Source: Cichorium intybus (lineage: Eukaryota > Streptophyta > Magnoliopsida > Asterales > Asteraceae). From it: DNA of 64,000 nucleotides. Under the pieces are notes generated by a model. It was given only the letters and a program-made list of their open reading frames with translations, was not told where the DNA came from and did not search any database. Every line of letters starts with the position of its first letter. Position 1 is the stretch's first letter. The stretch lies in the NCBI GenBank assembly GCA_023525715.1, contig CM042012.1, positions 60,433,705 through 60,497,704 of the forward strand, given 5' to 3'. Shown here piece after piece: positions 52,642 to 64,000 of this stretch. The translations under genes were made by a program, and so were the position numbers.

Positions 52642-52650
52642 TAAAACTTA

Positions 52651-52782
52651 TAGAGGAGAAACTTATTTGCGTTATTACTCATTTTCCGCCACTAGCGCAA
52701 AAATGTAATCAATTTCAAGTATTAATTAGCAAATGAAAATAGTTATTGGAAATTAGGTAATGGAGACAACATTGTTTGTTAG

Positions 52783-52821
<39 letters not shown>

Positions 52822-53639
52822 GGCCTTTATCCTCTCTTGAATGATTAATGCTGGGCCGGCTCACAAGAGAATGCGAATAAATTTATATTTAGTATAATAG
52901 CAACTTAAAAATTTATCAATAACAAAAAGGATCGGCAAAAATATTTCAATAACCAAAAAGGACGAAAAATGATTTATCAATCGTTGATCTGTTGAAATGT
53001 TTCGTCGCTAATCTCTCACAAATTCGTCACTAAAAACATATATCAGAGTATATTAAAATGTATGTGTTTTATTTGTTAGAATGGTGTATATAGTAGTTTA
53101 AGATGTTATAAAATTTTTTTTCTAATAGTTTTATAATATTATATTTTCTTTAAATATAAATTCACTATGAATTAAGAATGACATTCTAACTAGTAACATC
53201 TAACTAGCAGCCACTGTGGTTTAACTGTAGTGCTTGAAAATTAAATATTTTATAATAGAATTGTTTTATTTTAAATACTATAAATTTCAACCTTATAATG
53301 TTTTGTTAGTAAGAAACAATCAATTTATAATTTATAATACATATCTTGTCCGGCTGTCCATATGAACAATTAAGAATGGACTATTTCTTTGTTGACTATA
53401 TCCATTACGACTTTTAAGAAGTCTCCATCTAAGTATAGCACTCCGTCTTTTTAAAAGACTCACACGAAAACTTTATGTTCATAACTAATATTATATTATA
53501 GTTTTTTTATTTGTATCACGTCGGTATATATTTTAATATACATTAATATTTTTTTTAGAACATCGGTGGTATCATTAAGAAAATTAGCAAGACGTTAGAA
53601 ACAAAGTACAAGTTACATAAGACAATGAAACGGAGATGT
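52651..53639. other. AT-rich spacer with a poly(A) tract
   Basis: Contains a run of about 36 A at 52783-52818 and otherwise no recognised gene, RNA or repeat. The A tract could be a retroposon tail, but no body was recognised beside it. Confidence 0.45.
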
Positions 53640-54105
53640 ACACCATGAATTCCAATTAGGATTACAAATACTAGATCTATATTTGAGCCGGTAAAACAAA
53701 GATGAGTGAATATCTTCCTTGGTTCTCTCCATCACATGTGTAATAGCCTTAAACACCTGAAAATTCCTTGACCTCCATATCATCTATAAAGTCGTATAAA
53801 TTAAAGCAAACATCAAATTGCAATACTTCTTAGAAAGACCTTTAGCATCCATCATTTGAATCAAATCACCAATGTCAACAGGAGAGGTGGTGAAGATCAT
53901 GGACCAGCCACACATCCAATCCCAAGTCGACTTTGAAAACTCACATTTAAAGAATAAGTTGTCAATATCTTCCACTTCCTTATTACAGAAATGATAGTTA
54001 ATCTCGTTGACCTTAATGCCACTCGTAAAGAGATTGTGAGCCGTAGGAATCCTGTTTCTTAAACATCTCCAAACAAAACAATTATTCTTCAAAGGAACCA
54101 CTTTG
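53640..54105 (-). pseudogene. LINE (non-LTR) ORF2 C-terminal fragment, zf-RVT region
   Basis: The minus-strand frame VPLKNNCFVWRCLRNRIPTA, then CNKEVEDIDNLFFKCEFSKS, TWDWMCGW is the zinc-binding region at the C-terminus of plant LINE reverse transcriptases. After a stop and shift near 53784 it continues MIWRSRNFQVFKAITHVMER, also typical of this tail. RT and endonuclease are missing, so it is a 5'-truncated dead copy. Confidence 0.82.
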
Positions 54106-54339
54106 CACCAATAGAAGATATAATCCGATAAAAAATAAATTTTATCGGATATTATCGCCGATAAACTTAATTGGTTCCATGTATAAGATATTGTTTAAAG
54201 TTCTTTCTTCCAGGCTTAAAAGAGTCGTGGGTAAGGTTGTTGGCCCAGAACAATCGGTTTGCATTGAAGGAAGGGGTATTTTAGATGGTCCGTTTATATT
54301 TTATATTGAATGAGTTAATCTCATCACTAGTACAAAATT

Positions 54340-55880
54340 GCACATTGGTCACACCGAAAAAACTTGACCATATGCGTTTGGTGACAAGTTTTTTTTTCCA
54401 CTAAAAGTGTTGCCATAGGCTTTGCGATATTAGGTTTCATATGGTCACTTTATAATATTGTGTCCGTATGCCATGAAAAAGTGTGGCGGTATCATACAAG
54501 TGTGACCATTGACTCGACAAATTTGTTCCAAAATCAATCAATTTTGTCTAATATTGTGGCGTTAAAGCGTAAGTAGACACACAATTTCAATATTGTAGTA
54601 ACTGTATATAATGAATGGTGACATACAAGTACATTCAATGAAGCATTATACTAGTAATTGGTCACACAATTAGAAGATTGTTGACGCTATTGGGTTATGT
54701 TTGGTGACAAATATTTACCAAGAACATGACCATGTTTACTAAATGGTGACATGTATGTAATTTAAAAAGTGACAATTTGGTAGCATCTAGTCATACAGAC
54801 AATATATGTAATGTGACCAATAGTAGTTTATAGAGACACACTATTACAATATTGTAGTGACTGTCTATAATGAATGGTGACATACATGTACATTAAATGA
54901 AGCGTTATACTAGCAATTTGTCACACAAATAGAAGATTGTTAAGACTATTGGGTATGTTTGCAGACAATTATTTAGCATGAACATGACCATGTTTACTAA
55001 ATGGTGACATGTATGTAATTTTAAAAGTGACAATTTGGTAGCATCTAGTCATACAGTCAATATATGTAATGTGACCAATTGTAGTTTATAGAGACACACT
55101 ATTTAAATATTGTAGTGACTATATATAAAGAATGGTGACATACAAGTAAATTCTATGAAACGTTATACTAGTAATTTGTCACACAATTAGAGGATTGTTA
55201 AGACTATTGGGTATGTTTGGTGACAATTAATTACGATGAACATGACCATGTTTACTAAATGGTGACATGTATGTAATTTTAAAAGTGATAATTTGGTAGC
55301 ATCTATTCATACAGACAATATATCTAATGTGACCAATACAAGTTTATAGAGACATACAATGTCAATATTGTAGTGATTATATATAAAGAATGGTGACATA
55401 CAAGTAAATTCTATGAAACGTTATACTAGTAATTTGTCACACAATTAGAGGATTGTTAAGACTATTGGGTATGTTTGGTGACAATTAATTACGATGAACA
55501 TGACCATGTTTACTAAATGGTGTCATGTATGTAATTTTAAAAGTGATAATTTGGTAGCATCTAGTCATACAGACAATATATCTAATGTGACCAATACAAG
55601 TTTATAGAGACATACAATGTCAATATTGTAGTGACTATATATAAAGAATGGTGACATACAAGTAAATTCTATGAAACGTTATACTAGTAATTTGTCACAC
55701 AATTCGAGGATTGTTAAGACTATTGGGTATGTTTGGTGACAATTAATTACGATGAACATGACCATGTTTACTAAATGGTGACATGTATGTAATTTTAAAA
55801 GTGACAATTTGGTAGCATCTAGTCATACAGACAATATATCTAATGTGACCAAAACTAGTTTATAGAGACATATATACAAT
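54340..55880 (-). repeat. CACTA 2 subterminal repeats: five 258-bp tandem units
   Basis: The landmark TAGCATCTAGTCATACAGAC recurs at 54781, 55039, 55297 (one substitution), 55555 and 55813, exactly 258 bases apart. Each unit carries several short GGTGACA, TGTCACAC, TGTGACCA and GACCATG words in both orientations, likely protein-binding sites. The last about 440 bases before the terminus have a looser set (TTGGTCACA, TTGACCATATG). Confidence 0.9.
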
Positions 55881-56035
55881 ACCACTAAAAGTAACCATAA
55901 ACCAAAAGGCAAGGATAATAAAAAAGAATATGATATTGTAAATAATTCAAATGACATTCTGTACATTAGATACCTAAATAAAATAACTAAACATAAGTGT
56001 TTGTAACAACCATTGTAATAAATACTTAATTGAAA

Positions 56036-58911
56036 CTAGTCTTTCATGTTGAGGGAACGCATCCTTGTTTTCTTGGCAAGCATCCCATTGGGTATGTAAT
56101 TCTTGCGCTTCTGTGAGCTTTGAAGTACATTCTCTTTATCTGGTTTGACACCTGATTTGCAAGACTTTTTGACAACATCTTTGGCAACTGGTATATCTTG
56201 AGCTAGTGTGTCATCTATTTTGGCAGCTTCTTTCACAACAGACTTCAAAACAGTTGTCTCTTCAGATGGTTGCACAACGGGTAGATTAACTTTAACTGGA
56301 AAAACATTTGGTTCCTATATCAACAACATTGTAACAAAATGGATTATGTACAGAACTTATTAGAGTATTTTATGAAGGAAATAGTATAGTAATATACAAA
56401 CAAGTTTAGTGAATAAACTAACCTTTGCAGCAGGTTTCACAAGGTCTTTTGGCCATGGGACAAAAGATTTATATGCATCCTCAACTGTTTTCATGTTAGC
56501 AGTTTTATAAGGTAAATATGAATCCTTTTTTACCATTTCTAAAATCGACACTTTGTAACAGTCTTGTTGCAAAGGCACTCCATGAATTGTTTGTGGTTGT
56601 TTTGATAAGTGAATTTCACCACGAGCAACAATGTTCCTCTTATCAGGATACGATAGAGAACACTTGATTGGCTGCAATAATTATTGACATGAGTACTAGT
56701 AAATAAAAAACAGAATTGTAGACAATGTTTAAAATTTATTACCTCATAAATTGAATTATTTTTTGAAATTGCTGGTAATTCAGGATTTGTTGTTGAACTT
56801 TTTGGGGCAGTAACTCTTTTGGTGTTTTTAAGAATTGCCTAAAAAACCAAATTATGTTAGATATGGCAAAGATAATCAAAATAGTACATGATATATGATA
56901 CATACTGGTGTTGAAGTTGGTGATGGTGTATAAGCAATTGCAGACATATCATTATTCTCACTAGGTTGTTTACTTGTCTTTGTAATTGGCTGAAAAAACA
57001 GAAGTTCCAAATTATTTAATAAATAATGTTACAGACAAAGTGTATAATGGGATTAAATTGATGATTAATGGCATACAGTTGTTAATGGTTCATGTCTTGG
57101 TTGTTGAGATCTGTTAATGTCAGCAGTTACTTGAGATTCAGCCACATTGTCAATTGAAACATCCTAGGCAAGATTATGTAAAAGTGATAATTAATATGAC
57201 AAAAGGAGATTAAAAATACATTGAAAACTGATGTAGTTATGGGAGTTGACTTACAGATGTTTTAGGCAGATCTGGAAGCTTGACTCCTGTGGCAGCAAGA
57301 TGAGCTAAAACAAGCTGCATTTGTTTTGATTGTTCATCAACCTTTGTATATAAAGCCTTGACTTCAGCATCTTTCTTCTCAATTGCAATTTTCCCAGCAT
57401 GCACTGCATTTTTTAGGCTCTTAATTTCCTCCTTAGCAGATCCTTTGTTGCGAGGAACATTATAATATGTAGTGGCAGTCACTCCCGTTCCCACACCCTT
57501 TAAAAAGCGACCCTTTTCCGAGCCAAAAACTAAGGTCATCGCATCTGTACCCAGTTCAAGGATTACATTTCCATCTTTTATCTCCTTTTCATGTTCCATC
57601 TGAAGACAAAGTTTGTATACATAAAGTAATTATAATATAGATGATAGAAATTAAAATACTATAAGTATCATAAAAAATATAAAACTTACTAGTTGATCCG
57701 CCTTCTCCTTCACGTTATCATCCGGAATTTCGCCTTTTTATCTTCACGACCTTTACGCCATATTAATGATCTTGGGGGCTCTTCATCTTTTGCAATGACA
57801 TTGTTTGCAACCTTGGTAAAGAAATAAATTTTATGTTATAAATAATATTTACCAATACTTGTGTACCCTACCATAACATATATGTATAAAAGATAAACCT
57901 TACCAGCTTTTCTCTTAAAGTGGTATATCCCCCTCTTCCCATCCGATGAATATATTTGGAATTCTTTCGTGCTTCAGTCGTCCTTTGTGACAAATCCTGC
58001 AAGTAACAATTTTTTCCATATGATATAATTAGCATACTTGGAAAGTAAAAGATAATTAGATGTATAATAAAAGGTATAGGAGTTTAACATTAAAGTTTTC
58101 AGATTGTGTGTGATTAACGAAGTTGTCCCAAGCATCTTGTTCCTTTATTAGGGTACGATAACATCTGGGGATTTTTGCTAGCTTCCTAGGATTTTGTAAG
58201 TTAGGCTTTATGTAGTTTGCATACAGTTTCCTTCTAAAATTTCGTAGAAGCATACCCATCCTATTCATCACAAAGTTTCTTCGAGTCTCCTCAACATAAA
58301 AAAACGCTACAATGAGTAGTTACATATTGTTAGTGGTGGATATGAATCATTAGGAGGGATAAAAAAGTAGTATATCAAATATAAAGTAAGTAAGATAATT
58401 TGTTAACTGTAATCTCTTCCCATAGTTTGTTCCTGACTTCTGGGGTTACATCCTTCCATGAATAGACACTTATTCCCACCTTCTGTCGGACAAGATCTCC
58501 CAAGTAGCTAACAAACAATTGCCTATTCCTCCCATATAACCTACCCATTGCATCAAACTTTACATGTTTTCTTTTCCCACCAGATCTGTTGTACTCTGTG
58601 CGTAGCTTTGGCAATCGTGTCATGCCCCTCTTCCTATCTAGCCTTGGAGGACGTGGGAGTTGGATTTCATTCTCAGAGTCTGTGTTGCTATTGTAGTCAG
58701 CACTGCTATCCGATCCAACATCATGGTCTGCATCCATCCCTTCTCCAACTTCAGGGAGAGTGTTGTTGTCTTCTCCACCATTAGAGTCCGTAGTGTATTC
58801 TTCTCCACCTTCTTGTTCAGAATGATAAATGAATTCCTCATCATCATGATGAAGTTCATCATCAAAATGATGTGTATCTTCAGGCACTAAGTTGTTGACA
58901 TCTATTTCGCT
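56036..58911 (-). CDS. TNPA-like CACTA protein, damaged (Transposase_24 family)
   Basis: About ten exons on the minus strand. First visible exon about 58911-58407: acidic N-terminus (DDELHHDDEEFIYHSEQEGG), then RGMTRLPKLRTEY, ending KLWEEIT. Next about 58286-58092 (RRNFVMNRMGMLLRNFRRKL, CYRTLIKEQDAWDNF), about 57998-57903 (TTEARKNSKYIHRMGRGGYT) and about 57812-57692 (NNVIAKDEEPPRSLIWRKGR). Then 57599-57256 (GVGTGVTATTYYN, a coiled coil EEIKSLKNAVHAGKIAIEKK), several short exons, about 56665-56420 (TIHGVPLQQDCYKVSILEMV, DAYKSFVPWPKDLV) and about 56316-56036. The translation start is not clear. In the 57812-57692 exon the frame shifts after DKK, in an A run near 57738; one missing A explains it. 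The gene is therefore probably inactive. Confidence 0.7.
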
Positions 58912-59079
58912 TCACTTAACATGCAATTAAAATCATGAAATTCATTAGTAAATGACCAGTATTAAGGTAATTGTAAATACACATAGAAAATAGCCATTAG
59001 CATTTCATCAAACAGTTGGAGATCAACATGATCAACGTATGGTAAAAAGTTGTGTTTTTTTCAGTAGCATTTCAACAAA

Positions 59080-59816
59080 CAGTTAGTGTGCAACAAGCCC
59101 ACTTATCCTTTATGTAAAAAAAACATGCAATTTGTGAGAATCGCCAATCATAGCAATAAGAAAGATTCACATTATAAACAAAAGCAATAGTTAATATAAG
59201 AAAACATTACACTTATAGCAGATTAAGAGCAAGAATTACCCGATAAAATAAGTATGAAGCCAAATTTGCCAGAAAGAATATAAATTCGATACAATGGTGG
59301 AATGAATTGCAGTTTGTTACCCAATATCTCGGAAATAAAAGGATCGACGGCATAAGAATTTCAAGTTTTGGCTGTCACAATGATAAACACTTCCCGCCTT
59401 GATTTGGAACAAAAAAAACCCTTCCAAAGATGAGACTGGAATCCATGGTAGCCCCGAAAATCAAGGTCATTACTCGAATTTCTGGGGAAAGTTGATCTGC
59501 ATGATCCATTCATGATCTACACCTTCCATATACGTATTAGGTATTTAGGTTTAGACGTAGAAGTTCGAAAGGGCCGGGTAAATTGAATTGTGAGAGGAGG
59601 TGATCCGACCCAAATCTGAAATAGGTAAAAATATATAAGTAAAAGTGTCATAATATGAGTATATATACAAGTTAATTAATATAAATCATATTAATTATAT
59701 AAGAAGAAAATATGTATCATATATTATTAAAAAAATAATTGACTTTCTATAGACCTGATTTATGTTGCACGGTTGTCTACTAAATATTGTATTTTAATTG
59801 AAATCCATTTATTTGT
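59080..59816. repeat. Unique part of a 3.37-kb tandemly duplicated unit, copy 1
   Basis: Starts CAGTTAGTGTGCAACAAGCC and ends ATTTGTATAGGGTAG before the minisatellite. The same sequence occurs at 62451-63186 with very few differences (A8 against A7 near 59120, GAGACTGG against GAGAATGG, TCTACTAAAT against TCTACCAAAT). No gene is recognised; on the minus strand it could be the 5' leader or promoter zone of the CACTA 2 gene. Confidence 0.85.
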
Positions 59817-62450
59817 ATAGGGTAGATGGGTTATGGTCAACCAGGTAGGGTTGTGATGGGTTATGGTCAACCATGAAGGGTTGTGATGGGTTATGGTCAA
59901 CCAGGTAGGGTTATGATGGGTTATGGTCAACCATAAAGGGTTGTGATGGGTTATGGTCAACCAGGTAGGGTTGTGATGGGTTATGGTCAACCATGAAGGG
60001 TTGTGATGGGTTATGGTCAACCAGGTAGGGTTGTGATGGGTTATGGTCAACCATGAAGGGTTGTGATGGGTTATGGTCAACCATGTAGGGTTGTGATGGG
60101 TTATGGTCAACCAAGTAGGGTTGTGATGGGTTATGGTCAACCATGAAGGGTTGTGATGGGTTATGGTCAACCAGGGAGGGTTGTGATGGGTTATGGTCAA
60201 CCATGAAGGGTTGTGATGGGTTATGGTCAACCAGGTAGGGTTGTGATGGGTTATGGTCAACCAGGTAGGGTTGTGATGTGTTATGGTCAACCATGAAGGG
60301 TTGTGATGGGTTATGGTCAACCAGGTAGGGTTGTGATGGGTTATGGTCAACCAGGTAGGGTTGTGATGGGTTATGGTCAACCATGAAGGGTTGTGATGGG
60401 TTATGGTCAACCAGGTAGTGTTGTGATGGGTTATGGTCAACCATGAAGGGTTGTGATGGGTTATGGTCAACCAGGTAGGGTTGTGATGGGTTATGGTCAA
60501 CCATGAAGGGTTGTGATGGGTTATGGTCAACCAGGTAGGGTTGTGATGGGTTATGGTCAACCATGAAGGGTTGTGATGGGTAATGGTCAACCAGGTAAGG
60601 TTGTGATGGGTTATGGTCAAGCAGGTAGGGTTGTGATGGGTTACGGTCAACCAGGTAGGGTTGTGATGGGTTATGGTCAACCATGAAGAGTTGTGATGGG
60701 TTATGTTCAACCAGGTAGGGTTGTGATGGGTTATTGTCAACCAGGTAGGGTTGTGATGGATTATGGTCAACTATGAAGGGTTGTGATGGGTTATGGTCAA
60801 CCATGTAGGGTTGTGATGGGTTATGGTCAACCAGGTAGGGTTGTCATGGGTTATGGTCAACCATGAAGGGTTGTGATGGGTTATGGTCAACCAGGTAGGG
60901 TTGTGATGGGTTATGGTCAACCATGAAGGGTTGTGATGGGTTATGGTCAACCAGGTAGGGTTGTGATGGGTTATGGTCAACCAGGTAGGGTTATGATGGG
61001 TTATGGTCAACCACGAACGGTTGTGATGGGTTATGGTCAACCAGGTAGGGTTCTGATGGGTTATGGTCAACCAGGTAGGGTTGTGATGGGTTATGGTCAA
61101 CCATGAAGGGTTGTGATGGGTTATGGTCAACCAGGTAGGGTTGTGATGGGTTATGGTCAACCAGGTAGGGGTATGATGGGTTATGGTCAACCATGAAGGG
61201 TTGTGATGGGTTATGGTCAACCAGGTAGGGTTGTGATGGGTTATGGTCAACCAGGTAGGGTTGTGATGGGTTATGGTCAGCCAGGTAGGGTTGTGATGGG
61301 TTATGGTCAACCATGAAGGGTTGTGATGTGTTATGGTCAACCAGGTAGGGTTGTGATGGGTTATGGTCAACCAGGTAGGGTTGTCATGGGTTATGGTCAA
61401 CCATGAAGGGTTGTGATGGGTTATGGTCAACCAGGTAGGGTTGTGATGGGTTATGGTCAACCATGAAGGGTTGTGATGGGTTATGGTCAACCAGGTAGGG
61501 TTGTGATGGGTTATGGTCAACCATGAAGGGTTGTGATGGGTTATGGTCAACCAGGTAGTGTTGTGATGGTTATGGTCAACCATGAAGGGTTGTGATGGGT
61601 TATGGTCAACCAGGTAGGGTTGTGATGGGTTATGGTCAACCAGGTAGGGTTGTGATGGGTTATGGTCAACCAGGTAGGGTTGTGATGGGTTATGGTCAAC
61701 CATGAAGGGTTGTGATGGGTTATGGTCAACCAGGTAGGGTTGTGATGGGTTATGGTCAACCATGAAGGGTTGTGATGGGTTATGGTCAACCAGGTAGGGT
61801 TGTGATGGGTTATGGTCAACCATGAAGGGTTGTGATGGGTAATGGTCAACCAGGTAGGGTTGTCATGGGTTATGGTCAAGCAGGTAGGGTTGTGATGGGT
61901 TATGATCAACCAGATAGGGTTGTGATGGGTTATGGTCAACCATGAAGGGTTGTGATGGGTTATGGTCAACCAGGTAGGGTTGTGATGGGTTATGGTCAAC
62001 CAGGTAGGGTTGTGATGGGTTATGGTCAACAATGAATGGTTGTGATGGGTTATGGTCAACCAGGTAGGGTTGTGATGGGTTATAGTCAACCAGGTAAGGT
62101 TGTGATGGGTTATGGTCAACCATGAAGGGTTGTGATGGGTTATGGTCAACCAGGTAGGGTTGTGATGGGTTATGGTCAACCAGGTAGGGTTGTGATGGGT
62201 TATGGTCAACCATGAAGGGTTGTGATGGGTTATGGTCAACCAGGTAGGGTTGTGATGGGTTATGGTGAACTAGGTAGGGTTGTGATGGGTTATGGTCAAC
62301 CATGAAGGGTTGTGATGGGTTATGGTCAACCAGGTAGTGTTGTGATGGGTTATGGTCAACCATGAAGGGTTGTGATGGGTTATGGTCAACTAGGTAGGGT
62401 TGTGATGGGTTATGGTCAACCATGAAGGGTTTTGATGGGTTATGGTCAAC
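59817..62450. repeat. 30-bp minisatellite, about 88 units
   Basis: Unit TTGTGATGGGTTATGGTCAA plus a variable ten: CCAGGTAGGG (type a), CCATGAAGGG (type b), or rarer CCATGTAGGG, CCAAGTAGGG and CCAGGGAGGG. Types a and b alternate in a loose 60-bp rhythm (ab, aab, aaab). GGTTATGGTCAACC is nearly self-complementary. One unit near 61570 has lost a G, shifting the register. Two minus-strand frames stay open for hundreds of codons only because the period is a multiple of three. Confidence 0.97.
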
Positions 62451-63186
62451 CAGTTAGTGTGCAACAAGCCCACTTATCCTTTATGTAAAAAAACATGCAA
62501 TTTGTGAGAATCGCCAATCATAGCAATAAGAAAGATTCACATTATAAACAAAAGCAATAGTTAATATAAGAAAACATTACACTTATAGCAGATTAAGAGC
62601 AAGAATTACCCGATAAAATAAGTATGAAGCCAAATTCGCCAGAAAGAATATAAATTCGATACAATGGTGGAATGAATTGCAGTTTGTTACCCAATATCTC
62701 GGAAATAAAAGGATCGACGGCATAAGAATTTCAAGTTTTGGCTGTCACAATGATAAACACTTCCCGCCTTGATTTGGAACAAAAAAAACCCTTCCAAAGA
62801 TGAGAATGGAATCTATGGTAGCCCCGAAAATCAAGGTCATTACTCGAATTTCTGGGGAAAGTTGATCTGCATGATCCATTCATGATCTACACCTTCCATA
62901 TACGTATTAGGTATTTAGGTTTAGACGTAGAAGTTCGAAAGGGCCGGGTAAATTGAATTGTGAGAGGAGGTGATCCGACCCAAATCTGAAATAGGTAAAA
63001 ATATATAAGTAAAAGTGTCATAATATGAGTATATATACAAGTTAATTAATATAAATCATATTAATTATATAAGAAGAAAATATGTATCATATATTATTAA
63101 AAAAATAATTGACTTTCTATAGACCTGATTTATGTTGCACGGTTGTCTACCAAATATTGTATTTTAATTGAAATCCATTTATTTGT
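62451..63186. repeat. Unique part of the 3.37-kb duplicated unit, copy 2
   Basis: Second copy of 59080-59816, offset 3371 then 3370 bases. It joins copy 1's minisatellite in mid-unit (CAACCAGTTAGTGTGC), which marks the duplication junction. Confidence 0.9.
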
Positions 63187-64000
63187 ATAGGGTAGATGGG
63201 TTATGGTCAACCAGGTAGGGTTGTGATGGGTTATGGTCAACCATGAAGGGTTGTGATGGGTTATGGTCAACCAGGTAGGGTTATGATGGGTTATGGTCAA
63301 CCATAAAGGGTTGTGATGGGTTATGGTCAACCAGGTAGGGTTGTGATGGGTTATGGTCAACCATGAAGGGTTGTGATGGGTTATGGTCAACCAGGTAGGG
63401 TTGTGATGGGTTATGGTCAACCATGAAGGGTTGTGATGGGTTATGGTCAACCATGTAGGGTTGTGATGGGTTATGGTCAACCAAGTAGGGTTGTGATGGG
63501 TTATGGTCAACCATGAAGGGTTGTGATGGGTTATGGTCAACCAGGGAGGGTTGTGATGGGTTATGGTCAACCATGAAGGGTTGTGATGGGTTATGGTCAA
63601 CCAGGTAGGGTTGTGATGGGTTATGGTCAACCAGGTAGGGTTGTGATGTGTTATGGTCAACCATGAAGGGTTGTGATGGGTTATGGTCAACCAGGTAGGG
63701 TTGTGATGGGTTATGGTCAACCAGGTAGGGTTGTGATGGGTTATGGTCAACCATGAAGGGTTGTGATGGGTTATGGTCAACCAGGTAGTGTTGTGATGGG
63801 TTATGGTCAACCATGAAGGGTTGTGATGGGTTATGGTCAACCAGGTAGGGTTGTGATGGGTTATGGTCAACCATGAAGGGTTGTGATGGGTTATGGTCAA
63901 CCAGGTAGGGTTGTGATGGGTTATGGTCAACCATGAAGGGTTGTGATGGGTTATGGTCAACCAGGTAAGGTTGTGATGGGTTATGGTCAAGCAGGTAGGG
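63187..64000. repeat. 30-bp minisatellite, copy 2, cut by the window end
   Basis: Repeats the variant-unit order of the first array from its start (CATAAA, CATGTA, CAAGTA, CAGGGA, GATGTG, TAGTG variants in the same positions), with a substitution at 63952 (TTATGG for TAATGG). It continues beyond the window. Confidence 0.96.

Larger units (their letters stand above)
54325..59079 (-). mobile_element. CACTA transposon 2, minus strand
   Basis: The 3' terminus is at 54325, where plus strand reads CACTAGTACAAAATTGCACA. Subterminal repeats (to about 55870) and a minus-strand TNPA-like gene (56036-58911) follow, mirroring the order in the element at 1-2216. No TNPD/TNP2 transposase gene is seen to the right, and the 5' terminus is not identified. 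The 30-bp minisatellite beyond 59817 could be its expanded 5' subterminal region, since both share the word TATGGTCAA. Confidence 0.8.

Noticed and set aside
59760..62423. Long minus-strand frames encoding THHNPTWLTI or DHNPSQPYLV repeats (up to 350 codons)
   Set aside because: The 30-bp period is a multiple of three and two of three minus frames happen to lack stops. There is no non-repetitive domain, and single-base slips move between the two open frames, so this is a repeat artefact.
59817..62450. CRISPR-like array
   Set aside because: The units are contiguous 30-mers without unique spacers, and the context is a plant genome with transposons.
63130..63990. The same repeat-peptide frames in the second minisatellite
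   Set aside because: Duplicate of the first case; simply the 30-bp repeat read in its open frames.

Overview
This looks like nuclear DNA of a flowering plant, probably a eudicot with a large repeat-rich genome; the sequence does not fix the species. Evidence: intron-containing transposase genes of plant CACTA and PIF/Harbinger type, LTR elements primed by initiator tRNA-Met, Helitrons carrying fragments of plant housekeeping genes, an F-box gene of the Arabidopsis At2g27310 type, very AT-rich spacers and many long (TA)n tracts. Only one convincing ordinary host gene is visible: the F-box gene at 50912-51925 on the minus strand. Almost everything else is mobile DNA, often nested.

Layout. 1-2216: 3' part of a CACTA transposon with a six-exon TNPA-like gene, GGCGAC-type subterminal repeats and a terminus. 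3651-13211: Helitron territory, with one minus-strand end at 3651 and two plus-strand elements head to tail (about 5253-8439 and 8440-13211). The second carries exon fragments of two unrelated genes, a METTL17/Rsm22-like gene and PUR5 (AIR synthetase). 13212-14312: (TA)n tracts enclosing a tRNA-derived SINE and a foldback MITE. 14808-19317: a PIF/Harbinger transposon with both ends, a 3-bp target duplication (GAA), a Myb/SANT-like ORF with a probable 1-base lesion, and a two-exon DDE transposase. 20053-31614: a tandem LTR-retrotransposon array of five 338-bp LTRs and four internal regions, bounded by a single 5-bp target duplication (TCATC). Each internal region encodes a Gag, then an in-frame amber codon, then an ORF containing an eEF1A fragment. 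31620-32001 and 44810-45202: two Tourist-like MITEs with TAA and TTA duplications. 33989-36560: a deleted second Harbinger element.

36730-46741 holds a minus-strand Helitron and a nest of terminal-inverted-repeat elements, each bordered by (TA)n tracts and sharing a terminal GTTCAA motif. 45206-47886 is mostly a minus-strand LTR element remnant (LTR, PBS). About 48640-50820 has the look of plant mitochondrial spacer DNA with broken copia and gypsy RT pieces. The F-box gene follows, then a Mutator-type foldback MITE with a perfect 9-bp duplication (52188-52641) and a LINE remnant (53640-54105). 54325-58911 is a second, minus-strand CACTA element with five 258-bp subterminal repeats and a damaged TNPA-like gene. 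The window ends in a 30-bp minisatellite, itself part of a 3.37-kb segment duplicated in tandem and running off the right edge.

The genes do not form a pathway. The common theme is mobile elements capturing host exons, inserting into one another and amplifying in tandem. The strongest candidates for something new are the tandem Gag-amber-eEF1A LTR array, the two-gene Helitron, and the (TA)n-associated element families with a shared terminal motif.
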